Positions 25,485 through 33,601 of a DNA stretch of 64,000 nucleotides are shown here, piece after piece; positions within the stretch are counted from its first letter, which is position 1, and each line of letters begins with the position of its first letter. Both the position numbers and the translations under genes were made by a program. The stretch is from assembly GCF_003614185.1 (NCBI RefSeq), contig NZ_KZ987724.1, positions 3,225,319-3,289,318 of the forward strand, written 5' to 3'. Under the pieces are notes generated by a model that was given only the letters and a program-made list of their open reading frames with translations, ran no database searches and was not told the DNA's origin. This DNA is from Paenibacillus aceti (GTDB lineage Bacteria > Bacillota > Bacilli > Paenibacillales > Paenibacillaceae).

Positions 25485-26708
25485 TTAATGGTATTGATTT
25501 AGAGCTGTACGGTATACCTCCAGCAGCCGATCAATCATCAGATCCATCGACCAGTGGGAGGTAGCCCATTCCTTGGTAAGCTGGGACATGCTCCGGCGGA
25601 ACGGTTCGTTCTCCAGCAGGAAGCGCAAATGCTCCGACAAAATGAAGGGGTCCTTGACTGGATGAATCAATCCCGTCTTACCGTGCTCCACCATTTCAGG
25701 CAATCCCCCGGCGGTAGAGACGCATACCGGAACTCCTGCCAATTGGGCCTCCATCACTGAGAAGGGCTGATTATCTTGAATACAGGAATGTACGAAAATA
25801 TCGGACAGATTCAGCAATGCAGGCACATCATCCCGCTCACCCAGGAACAGGCAATCCTCTTGTAGCGACAGTCCTCGTACCTGATTCTCCAGTTCCTCTC
25901 TTTTATCACCGGCTCCGACAATCCAGCACACCCAATCATTACGATAATTCTTCAGAATACCTAACGCTGAAATCAGAATATCGATGCCCTTAACAAAGGA
26001 TAAGCGCGCCGGACAGATAATCACTTTCTTGCCGGGGGGCTTCCTAAGATCCGTGCCCAGACTAGCCTTGTGAGAGAAGGCCTGTGCATCGATTCCATAC
26101 TGAATCACCTGAATATTCGGATTGGACACCTGGAGCTCATTCATTAACGAGTTTCTCATCCACTGGTTTGCCGTAATCAGCGGCGTTCCGGCCATAGCGC
26201 CATAGTGCTCAATCGATTCGAAATATTTCCAGGGTGGATCATTCTCCATAATCCCAATTTGAGGATTCAGCTGAAAGAATCGCTTCAATTCACCAGACAC
26301 CGAGCCATGAACATGCGCAATTAATGGTTTATTACGGGGTTTCACCCGATGCAGTGCTCTTGCTGCAAAAATATCCTGGGTATCGATGATGTCATATTGA
26401 TGGAGGCCAAAAAAAGCCGCAGCGAGCTCTAATAAGTAACGATCCATCTCATAGTGGGCAATTAACGGGGCTGAGAACAAGGCAGGCGCCGTATTCGCAT
26501 TCAACTTGGCATCGAGCATCGGGCGAAGCAAATCCTTCGAGATTTCCCACCCGCGGTTAATCACATGAAATTTGGAGTAATCCGGGCTGTTCCCCAACAG
26601 ATCCACTTCATGGCCTCTAGCTTCGAGCGACTCCTTGATCTGGGTCATATATTTCCACACTCCGCCCACATGCGGAATTAACCAGTAAGTGGCCAGCAAT
26701 ATTCTCAT
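25485..26708 (-). CDS. Glycosyltransferase, GT4 family
   Basis: 407 residues, GT-B fold. N-terminal LLATYWLIPHVGGVWKYM with the Gly-Gly loop of GT4, HVHGSVSGELKRFF in the middle, then VIICPARLSFVKGIDILISAL, VGAGDKREELE and the donor-site SVMEAQLAGVPVCVSTAGGLPEMVEHGKTG. Substrate unknown. AAGGAG stands before the ATG. Forms a two-gene unit with the 60-residue protein. The 237 bases upstream (26709-26945) contain no gene and no promoter that I could define with confidence. Confidence 0.9.
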   Translation of the reverse strand: MRILLATYWLIPHVGGVWKYMTQIKESLEARGHEVDLLGNSPDYSKFHVINRGWEISKDLLRPMLDAKLNANTAPALFSAPLIAHYEMDRYLLELAAAFFGLHQYDIIDTQDIFAARALHRVKPRNKPLIAHVHGSVSGELKRFFQLNPQIGIMENDPPWKYFESIEHYGAMAGTPLITANQWMRNSLMNELQVSNPNIQVIQYGIDAQAFSHKASLGTDLRKPPGKKVIICPARLSFVKGIDILISALGILKNYRNDWVCWIVGAGDKREELENQVRGLSLQEDCLFLGERDDVPALLNLSDIFVHSCIQDNQPFSVMEAQLAGVPVCVSTAGGLPEMVEHGKTGLIHPVKDPFILSEHLRFLLENEPFRRSMSQLTKEWATSHWSMDLMIDRLLEVYRTALNQYH

Positions 26709-26892
26709 ATTCTCTCCTTCCCAGACGAAGATCCGTTCACGAGCCGGATATCTCCTCTACAACAACGTCATAGTACAATATATTGACATCATGGACAGCA
26801 AGACACGACACTTGAACCCCTGCCCAGAAAAACAATATGGCTCCATACAAAAAGCCAATCATCCACCGATTTGACACCGGGAATACATAAAA

Positions 26893-26931
26893 CAGGCGAC
26901 CCTGCATTCAATTGAGAATGCGAGTCGCCTG
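26893..26931 (-). terminator. Terminator of the 146-residue surface-protein candidate
   Basis: CAGGCGAC-CCTGCATTC and GAATGCGAGTCGCCTG form a long stem with a small internal mismatch; T-rich sequence follows on the minus strand. Confidence 0.8.
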
Positions 26932-26945
26932 TAAGAGTTTCTGAA

Positions 26946-27386
26946 TTAGTCTGAATATGCTGCGGCAATCATGCTTTCAGGACCGACACGAGTTGGGAAT
27001 ACGACGATACCCAAGTCTGGTGGTACACTGATAAAGGCTTCATATACTAGGAAATCGGCTGGTGGCAAGTAATCTACTCCGTTGAAGGTAATCACCGTGT
27101 TCGTCAAAGCACTGGCGATAGGAAGGTCATGGGTTGCACTGTAGATCACCGTAGGAACACCAGAAACTACACGCACAACAGTGATTACCACTGGGGTAAC
27201 GAGAAGCGACACCAGTATAGAGACTGTAGCAGTTACTGTGAATTGTACCTCAAGGTTGCTGCCTGCATCGGTAGCATCCAGCCCCAGAGTTGCGAACAGC
27301 GCTGGAGTTGTTGTCAGCGGGACTGCAATAGAATCGGTGGTTGAAGAGTTCATGGAAACCTGACTATCTAACAAAATTTTTGGCAT
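26946..27386 (-). CDS. Candidate spore-surface structural protein, 146 aa
   Basis: A 146-residue protein nearly free of Lys and Arg, rich in Val, Thr, Ser, Ala and Leu. After MPKILLDSQVSMNSSTTDS come repeated hydrophobic strands (LEVQFTVTATVSILVSLLV, VVITVVRVVSGVPTVIY), which look like a beta-sandwich of the BclA/C1q-like type and not like membrane helices. No signal peptide, as expected for mother-cell-assembled coat or exosporium proteins. It has a full sigma-K-type promoter (27412-27438), a strong ribosome site GGAGGGAG and its own terminator, so it is a single-gene unit probably expressed strongly late in sporulation. Family not firmly recognised. Confidence 0.7.
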   Translation of the reverse strand: MPKILLDSQVSMNSSTTDSIAVPLTTTPALFATLGLDATDAGSNLEVQFTVTATVSILVSLLVTPVVITVVRVVSGVPTVIYSATHDLPIASALTNTVITFNGVDYLPPADFLVYEAFISVPPDLGIVVFPTRVGPESMIAAAYSD

Positions 27387-27411
27387 TTGGAATCTCCCTC
27401 CTTTCTGATGC

Positions 27412-27438
27412 TATTCTATGCTGAGAGAATGATTTGGT
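27412..27438 (-). promoter_or_regulatory. Sigma-K-type promoter
   Basis: On the minus strand AC (27437-27438), exactly 16 bases, then CATAGAATA (27412-27420): full agreement with the sigma-K pattern AC-N16/17-CATA-N3-TA, followed after about 18 bases of leader by the 146-residue gene. Confidence 0.7.
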
Positions 27439-27502
27439 ATGGACATACTCTCATTCTTCGATAAAAAGGCATCCGTTGAAGGGAGATTCCTCTATGAAAA
27501 TG

Positions 27503-28216
27503 TTATGAATTGATTAACTTCGAGATTACTGTCCGCGCCCGCTCTTGAATATGATTGTATTCATTCTGGATCGCATCCATATGACGCAGCGTCCCCATCT
27601 CATTATGCCAACGATACATCGTCAATGTCTGATGCAGGTAAGGAAAATGAATTCCCGCTTGAATGGCGCGCAGCCAAAACTCCAGATCATGCGTATAGCG
27701 AAGCGATTCATCGAACATTCCAATGTACTGGAACAGCTCCCTGCGCATCATGACTGTGCAGCCATTAACGGGATTTACGTGCAAGAAGGAGCGATAGAAG
27801 ACCTGCGGATATTGATAGCGACTATCGGGCACAACATCCGCTTTCGTAACGCGGCCCATCCCATCAATATAATGATAATTGGTATGTGAAATCAGCGCTT
27901 TATGCTCGATCATGAACTTAACCTGGTTATTGATTTTATCTGGAGCGAACAGATCATCGGAGCTGAGCCAGGCGATGTACTGTCCTGAAGCATGGCGGAT
28001 GCCATGGTTCAGCGCGGTGGCCGTTCCCCCGTTCGATTTGCCCAAGTAATGCACACGATTTAAATAAGGGGCCACCAGCTCCTGATGACTGGTCGACCCG
28101 TCGTCCACAACAATAATTTCTATCGGCTGATAGGATTGATTCAAGGCGCTTTCTATCGCCTGATTGACATAAGAACAGTTATAGAAAGGGATGACAATCG
28201 TAACTAGAGGATTCAT
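27503..28216 (-). CDS. Glycosyltransferase, GT2 family
   Basis: 237 residues, GT-A fold. Starts VTIVIPFYNCSYVNQAIESAL, then IIVVDDGSTS, the DXD-like SSDDLFAPDK region and a C-terminal EFWLRAIQAG segment containing the catalytic-base pattern, followed by YRWHNEMGT. The start at 28216 overlaps the stop codon of the upstream epimerase gene (ATGA) and has AAGGAG; upstream in-frame codons belong to that gene. Last gene of the tight nucleotide-sugar operon, so it probably transfers the sugar made there. Acceptor unknown. Confidence 0.9.
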   Translation of the reverse strand: MNPLVTIVIPFYNCSYVNQAIESALNQSYQPIEIIVVDDGSTSHQELVAPYLNRVHYLGKSNGGTATALNHGIRHASGQYIAWLSSDDLFAPDKINNQVKFMIEHKALISHTNYHYIDGMGRVTKADVVPDSRYQYPQVFYRSFLHVNPVNGCTVMMRRELFQYIGMFDESLRYTHDLEFWLRAIQAGIHFPYLHQTLTMYRWHNEMGTLRHMDAIQNEYNHIQERARTVISKLINS

Positions 28217-29145
28217 CGAATCACTCCTTCCGTAGCGCGATAGTATTCTATAATATCCTCTAGCGATTCCATAAGCGGAATCTGCGGACACCAGCCGAAG
28301 CCTTCTACCTCAGCCGCCCGTTCCGATGAGCTGGCACCGGCGGATGCCCGCTCATCCCCCCAAATAAGCGGGATATTCCGCTCGGCGACATTCAACATTT
28401 TATCTGTAATCTCTTCCAGACTGCGCTCGATCCCTGAGCATACCGGGTAGACCTCCCCATATGAACCGAAGAGGAGCAAATATCCGTAAGCGCGGACAGC
28501 ATCGCGCACATCGAGGAAATCACGGCGTTCTGCTCTGGATGAGATACGAAAAGGAGCCGTCTCCTTCCCTAGCTCGGTGCGCACTACATGCCTGCCCAGC
28601 AATGAGCAGAAGCCTGTAGACGCACCGGGACCGATTAAATTAGAGGGCTCCGCCAATATAACCTTCTGATGGAATAGCCTTCGCCAAGACAGGGTTGCCG
28701 CTTTCTGCAGACTCTTGCTCAGGCCGTAAGGATTCGTCACCTTATCGAACACGGTCAGCTCTAACGCCGCCCGCGAGCCTACGACCAGCATGATGCAGTC
28801 CGGTCTCGTACGCATCGCGTCAAGCAAGTACAGCGTCGGCAATAAATTGGACTGTAGATAAACCGTGGGCATTTCCCAGGATTCAAAGACTGAATTTTTT
28901 CCTCCCAGGTGGAGAATGTAGTCAGGGGCAATTTCGGCAACGAGATAGGATAAACGCGAATAATCCAATAAATCACAGGAGTAATAATGAACCCGGTCTA
29001 CCTTGTCAACTTTATGCTTATCGCGTACTAAGGCAGCGACCTGCATCCCGAGCCTGGAGAAGTATTCGCATGCATGTCGGCCGGTAAAGCCAGAAGCGCC
29101 GGTAATGAGAATTATTCGGTCCCGGAGAATTTCTGTCTCATCCAT
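28213..29145 (-). CDS. NAD-dependent epimerase/dehydratase (GDP-mannose dehydratase-like SDR)
   Basis: 310 residues of the extended SDR family. NAD site ILITGASGFTGRHA, then SCDLLDYSRL, LHLGGKNSV, and the catalytic NPYGLSKS. The pattern is closest to GDP-mannose 4,6-dehydratase or related 4-reductases, but the substrate cannot be fixed. The start at 29145 has AAGGAG eight bases upstream; it lies inside the end of the preceding reductase gene, an overlap of 34 bases. It could supply or modify a second sugar beside the N-acetyl-L-amino sugar of the operon. Confidence 0.82.
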   Translation of the reverse strand: MDETEILRDRIILITGASGFTGRHACEYFSRLGMQVAALVRDKHKVDKVDRVHYYSCDLLDYSRLSYLVAEIAPDYILHLGGKNSVFESWEMPTVYLQSNLLPTLYLLDAMRTRPDCIMLVVGSRAALELTVFDKVTNPYGLSKSLQKAATLSWRRLFHQKVILAEPSNLIGPGASTGFCSLLGRHVVRTELGKETAPFRISSRAERRDFLDVRDAVRAYGYLLLFGSYGEVYPVCSGIERSLEEITDKMLNVAERNIPLIWGDERASAGASSSERAAEVEGFGWCPQIPLMESLEDIIEYYRATEGVIR

Positions 29146-29954
29146 ATCTCCATCTCCTTCAGCATATCGCGATAGTGAGGGACCTCGTATTTCCAATCCG
29201 TACGGGTAGCTATAATACTCCGATCGAGGACCGGATTATCACTTGGTATGATCTTCACCCCGGTTACCTTCCATATCTCCTGCATCAGCAGGAGCAGCTC
29301 ATATTTACTGATCCGTTCCGGATAGGACAGATGCACGAGACCCGAGACGGGAGAATCTAATAATGAATCTATCGCTTTCGCCAATTCGAGCGTAGTAACC
29401 CCGTTCCATAGTACATTCGTATAGCCCTGGATTTCACCCTTGCTACGCATGAACCATTGCATCAGGCCTATTCCCTGTTCGCGTAACTCAGGACCGATAA
29501 TCGAAGTGCGGATAGTGACATGGCCTGGGGCCTGCACTTCTCCTAGCGCTTTCGTGACTGCATAGACACTGACCCCATCGGGCTCATCATCTTCCCGGTA
29601 ACCCCCACGAGTACCCAGGAATACACAATCCGAACTAATATGAATTAATCTTGCGCCCAGGCTGTCTGCCATCCGTTGCAGTCGATGCGGGAGGAAACCA
29701 TTGATATGATAAGCATTGATCTTGTCATTATCGGCAAATTGATTCAGGACTCCTACAGCGTTAATAATGACCTGGGGACGGACGGCTTCAAGCACCTTCT
29801 CCAGCTTGTAGCAATCCGTCACATCCAGCAATAAACCGCCTTCGTCTGTTGCATCCCGGGTCGTATAGAATACGGTATGTCTCCCTTGTCGCCGGAAATA
29901 TTCAATAATGAGATGGCCGGCCATCCCCTGGCCGCCCAGCACGAACAGTTTCAT
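29112..29954 (-). CDS. RmlD-like nucleotide-sugar 4-reductase (WbvR-type candidate)
   Basis: 280 residues similar to dTDP-4-dehydrorhamnose reductase: FVLGGQGMAGHL cofactor site, INAVGVLNQ, HISSDCVFLG and the catalytic Tyr-Lys in VYAVTKALGE. Between a UDP-GlcNAc 4,6-dehydratase/5-epimerase and a GT2 it should reduce the 4-keto intermediate of an N-acetyl-L-amino sugar. CapF/WbjC of the L-fucosamine route are about 370 residues with a C-terminal cupin domain; this protein lacks the cupin and has the length of WbvR of the L-quinovosamine route. Start overlaps the preceding stop (ATGA). Confidence 0.8.
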   Translation of the reverse strand: MKLFVLGGQGMAGHLIIEYFRRQGRHTVFYTTRDATDEGGLLLDVTDCYKLEKVLEAVRPQVIINAVGVLNQFADNDKINAYHINGFLPHRLQRMADSLGARLIHISSDCVFLGTRGGYREDDEPDGVSVYAVTKALGEVQAPGHVTIRTSIIGPELREQGIGLMQWFMRSKGEIQGYTNVLWNGVTTLELAKAIDSLLDSPVSGLVHLSYPERISKYELLLLMQEIWKVTGVKIIPSDNPVLDRSIIATRTDWKYEVPHYRDMLKEMEIWMRQKFSGTE

Positions 29955-30937
29955 GAGAGGAAACCTCCACGCCTTAATATTTCCTTGATCTCTTCCTTCG
30001 TCATTAAATTCTGATCTGAGCTGAAGCTGCTGAAGGAGACTGGCGGGCAGTCCTTATAATGCTCCTTTAATTCCGGCATATTGATGGTAGGCAGGATGAC
30101 CAGGTATTGCTCATCATATACCACGGTATTCATGCTCTCGAAATCGCTCATTAGAATCTCATGGATTTTCTCACCCGGGCGAATTCCACTCTCCACCAGC
30201 TTCACTCCAGTGATACCGGAATCTTCAATCAGCACTTCGGCCAAGTCTACAATCCGGCAGGTAGGCATCGTCATCACGAAGATCTCCCCGCCGATACTCT
30301 CTACTGAGGCCTTGAACAACAGGGTAATCGCATCCCGCAGAGTCAAGAAGAAGCGCGTCATGTTAAGATCGGTTATGGATACCTGCTTCTTCTTCCTGAT
30401 CTGATCCTTGAACAGATGAACCACACTCCCGTTCGTTCCCAGCACATTTCCACCGCGAACGGTAACGAATCGGGTCTTGCTATGCAGTAAATTCGCGTAT
30501 ACGATCAACTTCTCTCCGATCGCTTTGGTCATGCCGTAGAAATTGGATGGATTCGCTGCCTTATCCGTTGAAATATATATGACCTTGCTAACTCCATTCT
30601 CTATCGCCGCTTCGATCACATTTTGCGTGCCTAGCACATTGGTCTTTAGCGCTTCGTACGGCTGATCCTCACATACCGGAACATGCTTGAGCGCAGCCAG
30701 ATGGAACACATAATCCACGCCCTGGCATGCCGCCTTGAGCGCCTCCTTGTCACGAACATCACCGATGCAGAAGTTCAGCCTCGAATCCTCGAATTTACGA
30801 TTCATCGCGACCTGAGTGGATTCGTTCCGCGAATATATAATAACCTCCTTAGGCTGCTGAGGCAGCAATTGGGTAACCAATTCATACCCCCAAGAACCAG
30901 TGCCTCCAGTCACCAATATACGCTTGTTCTCAAACAT
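29951..30937 (-). CDS. UDP-GlcNAc 4,6-dehydratase/5-epimerase (CapE/WbjB/WbvB type)
   Basis: 328 residues, polysaccharide-biosynthesis SDR. Cofactor motif ILVTGGTGSWGYEL, then NFCIGDVRDKEAL, HLAALKHVPVCE, STDKAANPSNFYGMTKAIGE with a Met-Thr-Lys variant of the catalytic motif typical for this subfamily, and VRGGNVLGTNGSVV. Produces UDP-2-acetamido-2,6-dideoxy-beta-L-arabino-hexos-4-ulose from UDP-GlcNAc. Start chosen at 30937 with GGAGGG upstream, overlapping the preceding 2-epimerase gene by eight bases. Second step gene order: 2-epimerase, dehydratase, reductase on one transcript. Confidence 0.9.
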   Translation of the reverse strand: MFENKRILVTGGTGSWGYELVTQLLPQQPKEVIIYSRNESTQVAMNRKFEDSRLNFCIGDVRDKEALKAACQGVDYVFHLAALKHVPVCEDQPYEALKTNVLGTQNVIEAAIENGVSKVIYISTDKAANPSNFYGMTKAIGEKLIVYANLLHSKTRFVTVRGGNVLGTNGSVVHLFKDQIRKKKQVSITDLNMTRFFLTLRDAITLLFKASVESIGGEIFVMTMPTCRIVDLAEVLIEDSGITGVKLVESGIRPGEKIHEILMSDFESMNTVVYDEQYLVILPTINMPELKEHYKDCPPVSFSSFSSDQNLMTKEEIKEILRRGGFLS

Positions 30938-32021
30938 GCCATTTCCCTCCAAACATAAATTTGACTACTCTCTCTGCAACCCGCTCGGCCATATATTCCT
31001 TCGGACATTCCCATTTCCGGTCCATCCCGATCATCAGCTGTACCGCAGCGAAAATCCTCTCTGCCTGGAGACCGGACACGATATTGCTACCGCAATCGAC
31101 CGTCTCCGGACGCTCCGTCGATCTTCGCAGTGTAACCGTAGGAACTTGCATGATGCAGCATTCTTCCTGAACCGTCCCGCTATCCGTCAACGCGCATAGC
31201 GCATGACGCTCCAGCATCACGAAATCGAAGAAGCCGAAGGGTTCATGAAATTCAATCAACGGATGCAGCTTGAGCTTGAAATCATCCGACATTCGCGACC
31301 TTGTACGCGGATGAAGGCTGCAAATCAGACGATGCCCGAACTTCTCTGCCACCAGATTGAGCCCCTTCATAATTTCCAGCAGGTTCTCTGGATGATCCAC
31401 ATTCTCGGCACGATGCGTCGTAACCAGGAAATACTCCCGGGGTCGGAGCGACAAACGCTCCAGAATGTGACTTCCGGAAATATCCTCCCAGTAATGCTCG
31501 ATGACCTCACGGATCGGATTTCCGGTCGTTACGATCCGATACCCGGGAACTCCTTCGGCGATCAAATGCTGCTTGCTCTGCTCGGTGTAAGGCATGTTTA
31601 TTGAGGAAATGGCATCAATCACTTTCCGGTTCTTCTCTTCCGGCACCTCCAAATCGAAGCAGCGATTTCCCGCCTCCATATGGATGACCGGATAGCCCAT
31701 GCGTTCGGCAAGAATAGCACATAGCGCACTGTTCGTATCTCCCAGCAGCAGCACTCTGTCCGGCTTCTCCGTGTCCAGAATTTCCTCCATCTGTGAGAAC
31801 ATGGCCGCCAGTTGCTCACCAAGAGTTGCTTGCCGATCCTGCAGGACATAATCCGGTTGTCTTAGCCGTAATTCCTGGAAGAAGATGCCGCTCAGGCTCT
31901 TCGTAAAGTTCTGTCCGGTATGCACAAGAATGTGCTTCTCTGCATAACGATCCAGTAACGGAATAATTAGGCTTAATCGGATAATTTCCGGACGTGTCCC
32001 TAAAATCGTCATGATTCTCAC
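30930..32021 (-). CDS. UDP-N-acetyl-sugar 2-epimerase (CapG/WbjD/WbvD type)
   Basis: 363 residues of the WecB-like non-hydrolysing 2-epimerase family: ILGTRPEIIRLSLII, LVHTGQN, LLLGDTNSAL, HMEAGNR, TTHRAENVD, and SGTVQEECCIMQVPTVTLR with the active-site Glu residues. Together with the next two genes it gives the complete UDP-L-FucNAc or UDP-L-QuiNAc pathway, where this enzyme inverts C2 as the last step. GTG start preceded by AAAGGGG. In standard UDP-GlcNAc 2-epimerases (MnaA) the gene is usually separate; the tight operon favours the CapG-type role. Confidence 0.9.
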   Translation of the reverse strand: MRIMTILGTRPEIIRLSLIIPLLDRYAEKHILVHTGQNFTKSLSGIFFQELRLRQPDYVLQDRQATLGEQLAAMFSQMEEILDTEKPDRVLLLGDTNSALCAILAERMGYPVIHMEAGNRCFDLEVPEEKNRKVIDAISSINMPYTEQSKQHLIAEGVPGYRIVTTGNPIREVIEHYWEDISGSHILERLSLRPREYFLVTTHRAENVDHPENLLEIMKGLNLVAEKFGHRLICSLHPRTRSRMSDDFKLKLHPLIEFHEPFGFFDFVMLERHALCALTDSGTVQEECCIMQVPTVTLRRSTERPETVDCGSNIVSGLQAERIFAAVQLMIGMDRKWECPKEYMAERVAERVVKFMFGGKWHV

Positions 32022-32085
32022 ATTCTCAACCCCTTTGCATATATAGTGAACGCGCCCTTTGTACTCGCAAGAACAGATCGATGCT

Positions 32086-33525
32086 CTACCGCCCCTTGCG
32101 CCGCCGGGAAGATCTCCGTCGCTTGCCTCGGAGTGAGGACCGCTTCACCGTCTTACGTCTCAATAGCAATAGCCCCCGGCCTTTGACCCTCTTTCGTCTG
32201 CCTGATCTATGACGGCGTCTATGTCTACTGCTCTTCACTGGGGATTGCGACGCACTTGCTTCATCCTGTGCCATCGCAGCAGGGATATCCCGGGGCGGTG
32301 TGGCGAACGGTGCAGGAGGCATAGGAAGATGAACCAGCTTCCCGGTCAAACCCTGGATTTGGCGGACGATTTGCTGGACTCGTTCGCCATACGCCCCTGC
32401 TCCGAATCGGGCCATCGCTCCGTGATGATTGTCCCTGCCAACCTGCTCCGCCACCCCCGGGTTATCAAGCAGCTCCCTTACTTTGGCAGCTAACTCCCCC
32501 ATATTTCCGGTTGGCACCAAATAGCGTCCACTTCCGACAGCCATAAGGATCTCTTCCAGCCCCCCCGAGGCATAAGCTACGACCGGCTTGCCGAAGATCA
32601 GCGCCTCCAGCGCAGTTAATCCGAAACCTTCCCTTACCAGTCCGGGAATCACTACGATGTCCATCGCACAATAGGCCGCCTCAATATTCAGCTCATGGTC
32701 GACGAATATAAACCTTTGCTTCATGGCGGAGTAAGTGACCAGACGTCTGAGCTTGCGGGCAAACCCCTTATTAATCTCTCCTCCGATAATGACGAACCGT
32801 GCCTCCGGATGCCCTGCTCCAATGATCGTAGCTGCTTTGATGAAATGATCCGCACCCTTCTCGGGAGTCAGGAAGGACGAGATATAGCCGATCAGCTTCG
32901 CATGCTCTGGTACCCCCCATTTCTTCCGCTTCTGCTGTCGGAAGCTCTGCCATTCCGCAGGACGGAATTCTTCATGATTCCATGAGGGGTAGAACAGTGC
33001 CAGCTTGCTCTCCGCCAGATAACTCCGAAATGGCGACATCGCCGATGTAGAAATACATATGATCAAATCGCTATACCGGTCGATGGTATGAATCGCATGC
33101 TGCAGGTAAGCATCGGCGAAGATGACCTCGGTAATATGCCAGATGACGGGAATAGCCAGTGATTTGGCGGCAACCGCCGGTATGACATTCACACAGGTAT
33201 TTACAAAAACATAATCCGGGCGTTCAGCCTCAAGAAGAGCGATTGCCTCCTTGCACTCGGGAGATAGTGCATAGGCTTCTACATCCCGGGGCAACCCCTC
33301 ATAGGGGGTAAACATACCGTACAATAGCGGGAATTCCCGAATGATCGTTCGAATCCCCGCATCGGTGGCCAATTGGGTGAGTCTTCCCTCATGCGGCGCA
33401 ACGATCGTGCAATCGAAATAGGAGGAGAATGTCCGAGCCAGAAAGAGCAATAACTTCTCTGCTCCAGTAATGTTCCGGATATTACTCACATGTGAGAAGA
33501 GCATCAGCTTTTTTTTATCTGACAT
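32086..33525 (-). CDS. GT4 glycosyltransferase with Arg/Lys-rich C-terminal tail
   Basis: 479 residues. GT-B body (about 1-400): LMLFSHVSNIRNITGAEKLL, APHEGRLTQLA, HITEVIFADAYL, then LIGYISSFLTPEKGADHFI and REGFGLTALEALIFGKPVVAYASGG. After a Pro-rich linker (about 400-430) comes a tail of 49 residues with 27 Lys/Arg, composed of RRR and SSR clusters. Such tails are not part of the GT4 family and resemble those of coat-type basic proteins. GGAGG eight bases before the ATG at 33525 sets the start. It probably acts on the spore surface, the tail giving electrostatic binding; inference. Confidence 0.85.
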   Translation of the reverse strand: MSDKKKLMLFSHVSNIRNITGAEKLLLFLARTFSSYFDCTIVAPHEGRLTQLATDAGIRTIIREFPLLYGMFTPYEGLPRDVEAYALSPECKEAIALLEAERPDYVFVNTCVNVIPAVAAKSLAIPVIWHITEVIFADAYLQHAIHTIDRYSDLIICISTSAMSPFRSYLAESKLALFYPSWNHEEFRPAEWQSFRQQKRKKWGVPEHAKLIGYISSFLTPEKGADHFIKAATIIGAGHPEARFVIIGGEINKGFARKLRRLVTYSAMKQRFIFVDHELNIEAAYCAMDIVVIPGLVREGFGLTALEALIFGKPVVAYASGGLEEILMAVGSGRYLVPTGNMGELAAKVRELLDNPGVAEQVGRDNHHGAMARFGAGAYGERVQQIVRQIQGLTGKLVHLPMPPAPFATPPRDIPAAMAQDEASASQSPVKSSRHRRRHRSGRRKRVKGRGLLLLRRKTVKRSSLRGKRRRSSRRRKGR

Positions 33526-33601
33526 ATCAACTTCCTCCATATCCCTACATCCTTCCTGATTGCTCCAAGAAGGTGATAACCTGCATGCATCAGAACTCTT
33601 A

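Noticed and set aside
26946-27386. Reading the 146-residue protein as a membrane protein
   Set aside because: The hydrophobic stretches alternate with Thr and Ser and Pro in strand-like fashion, there is no basic flank, and a sigma-K promoter suggests a spore-surface protein.
29112-29954. dTDP-rhamnose pathway (rmlD) reading of the reductase
   Set aside because: The neighbours are UDP-GlcNAc-type dehydratase and 2-epimerase and not rmlB or rmlC; the nucleotidyltransferase at 40072 is in another operon.
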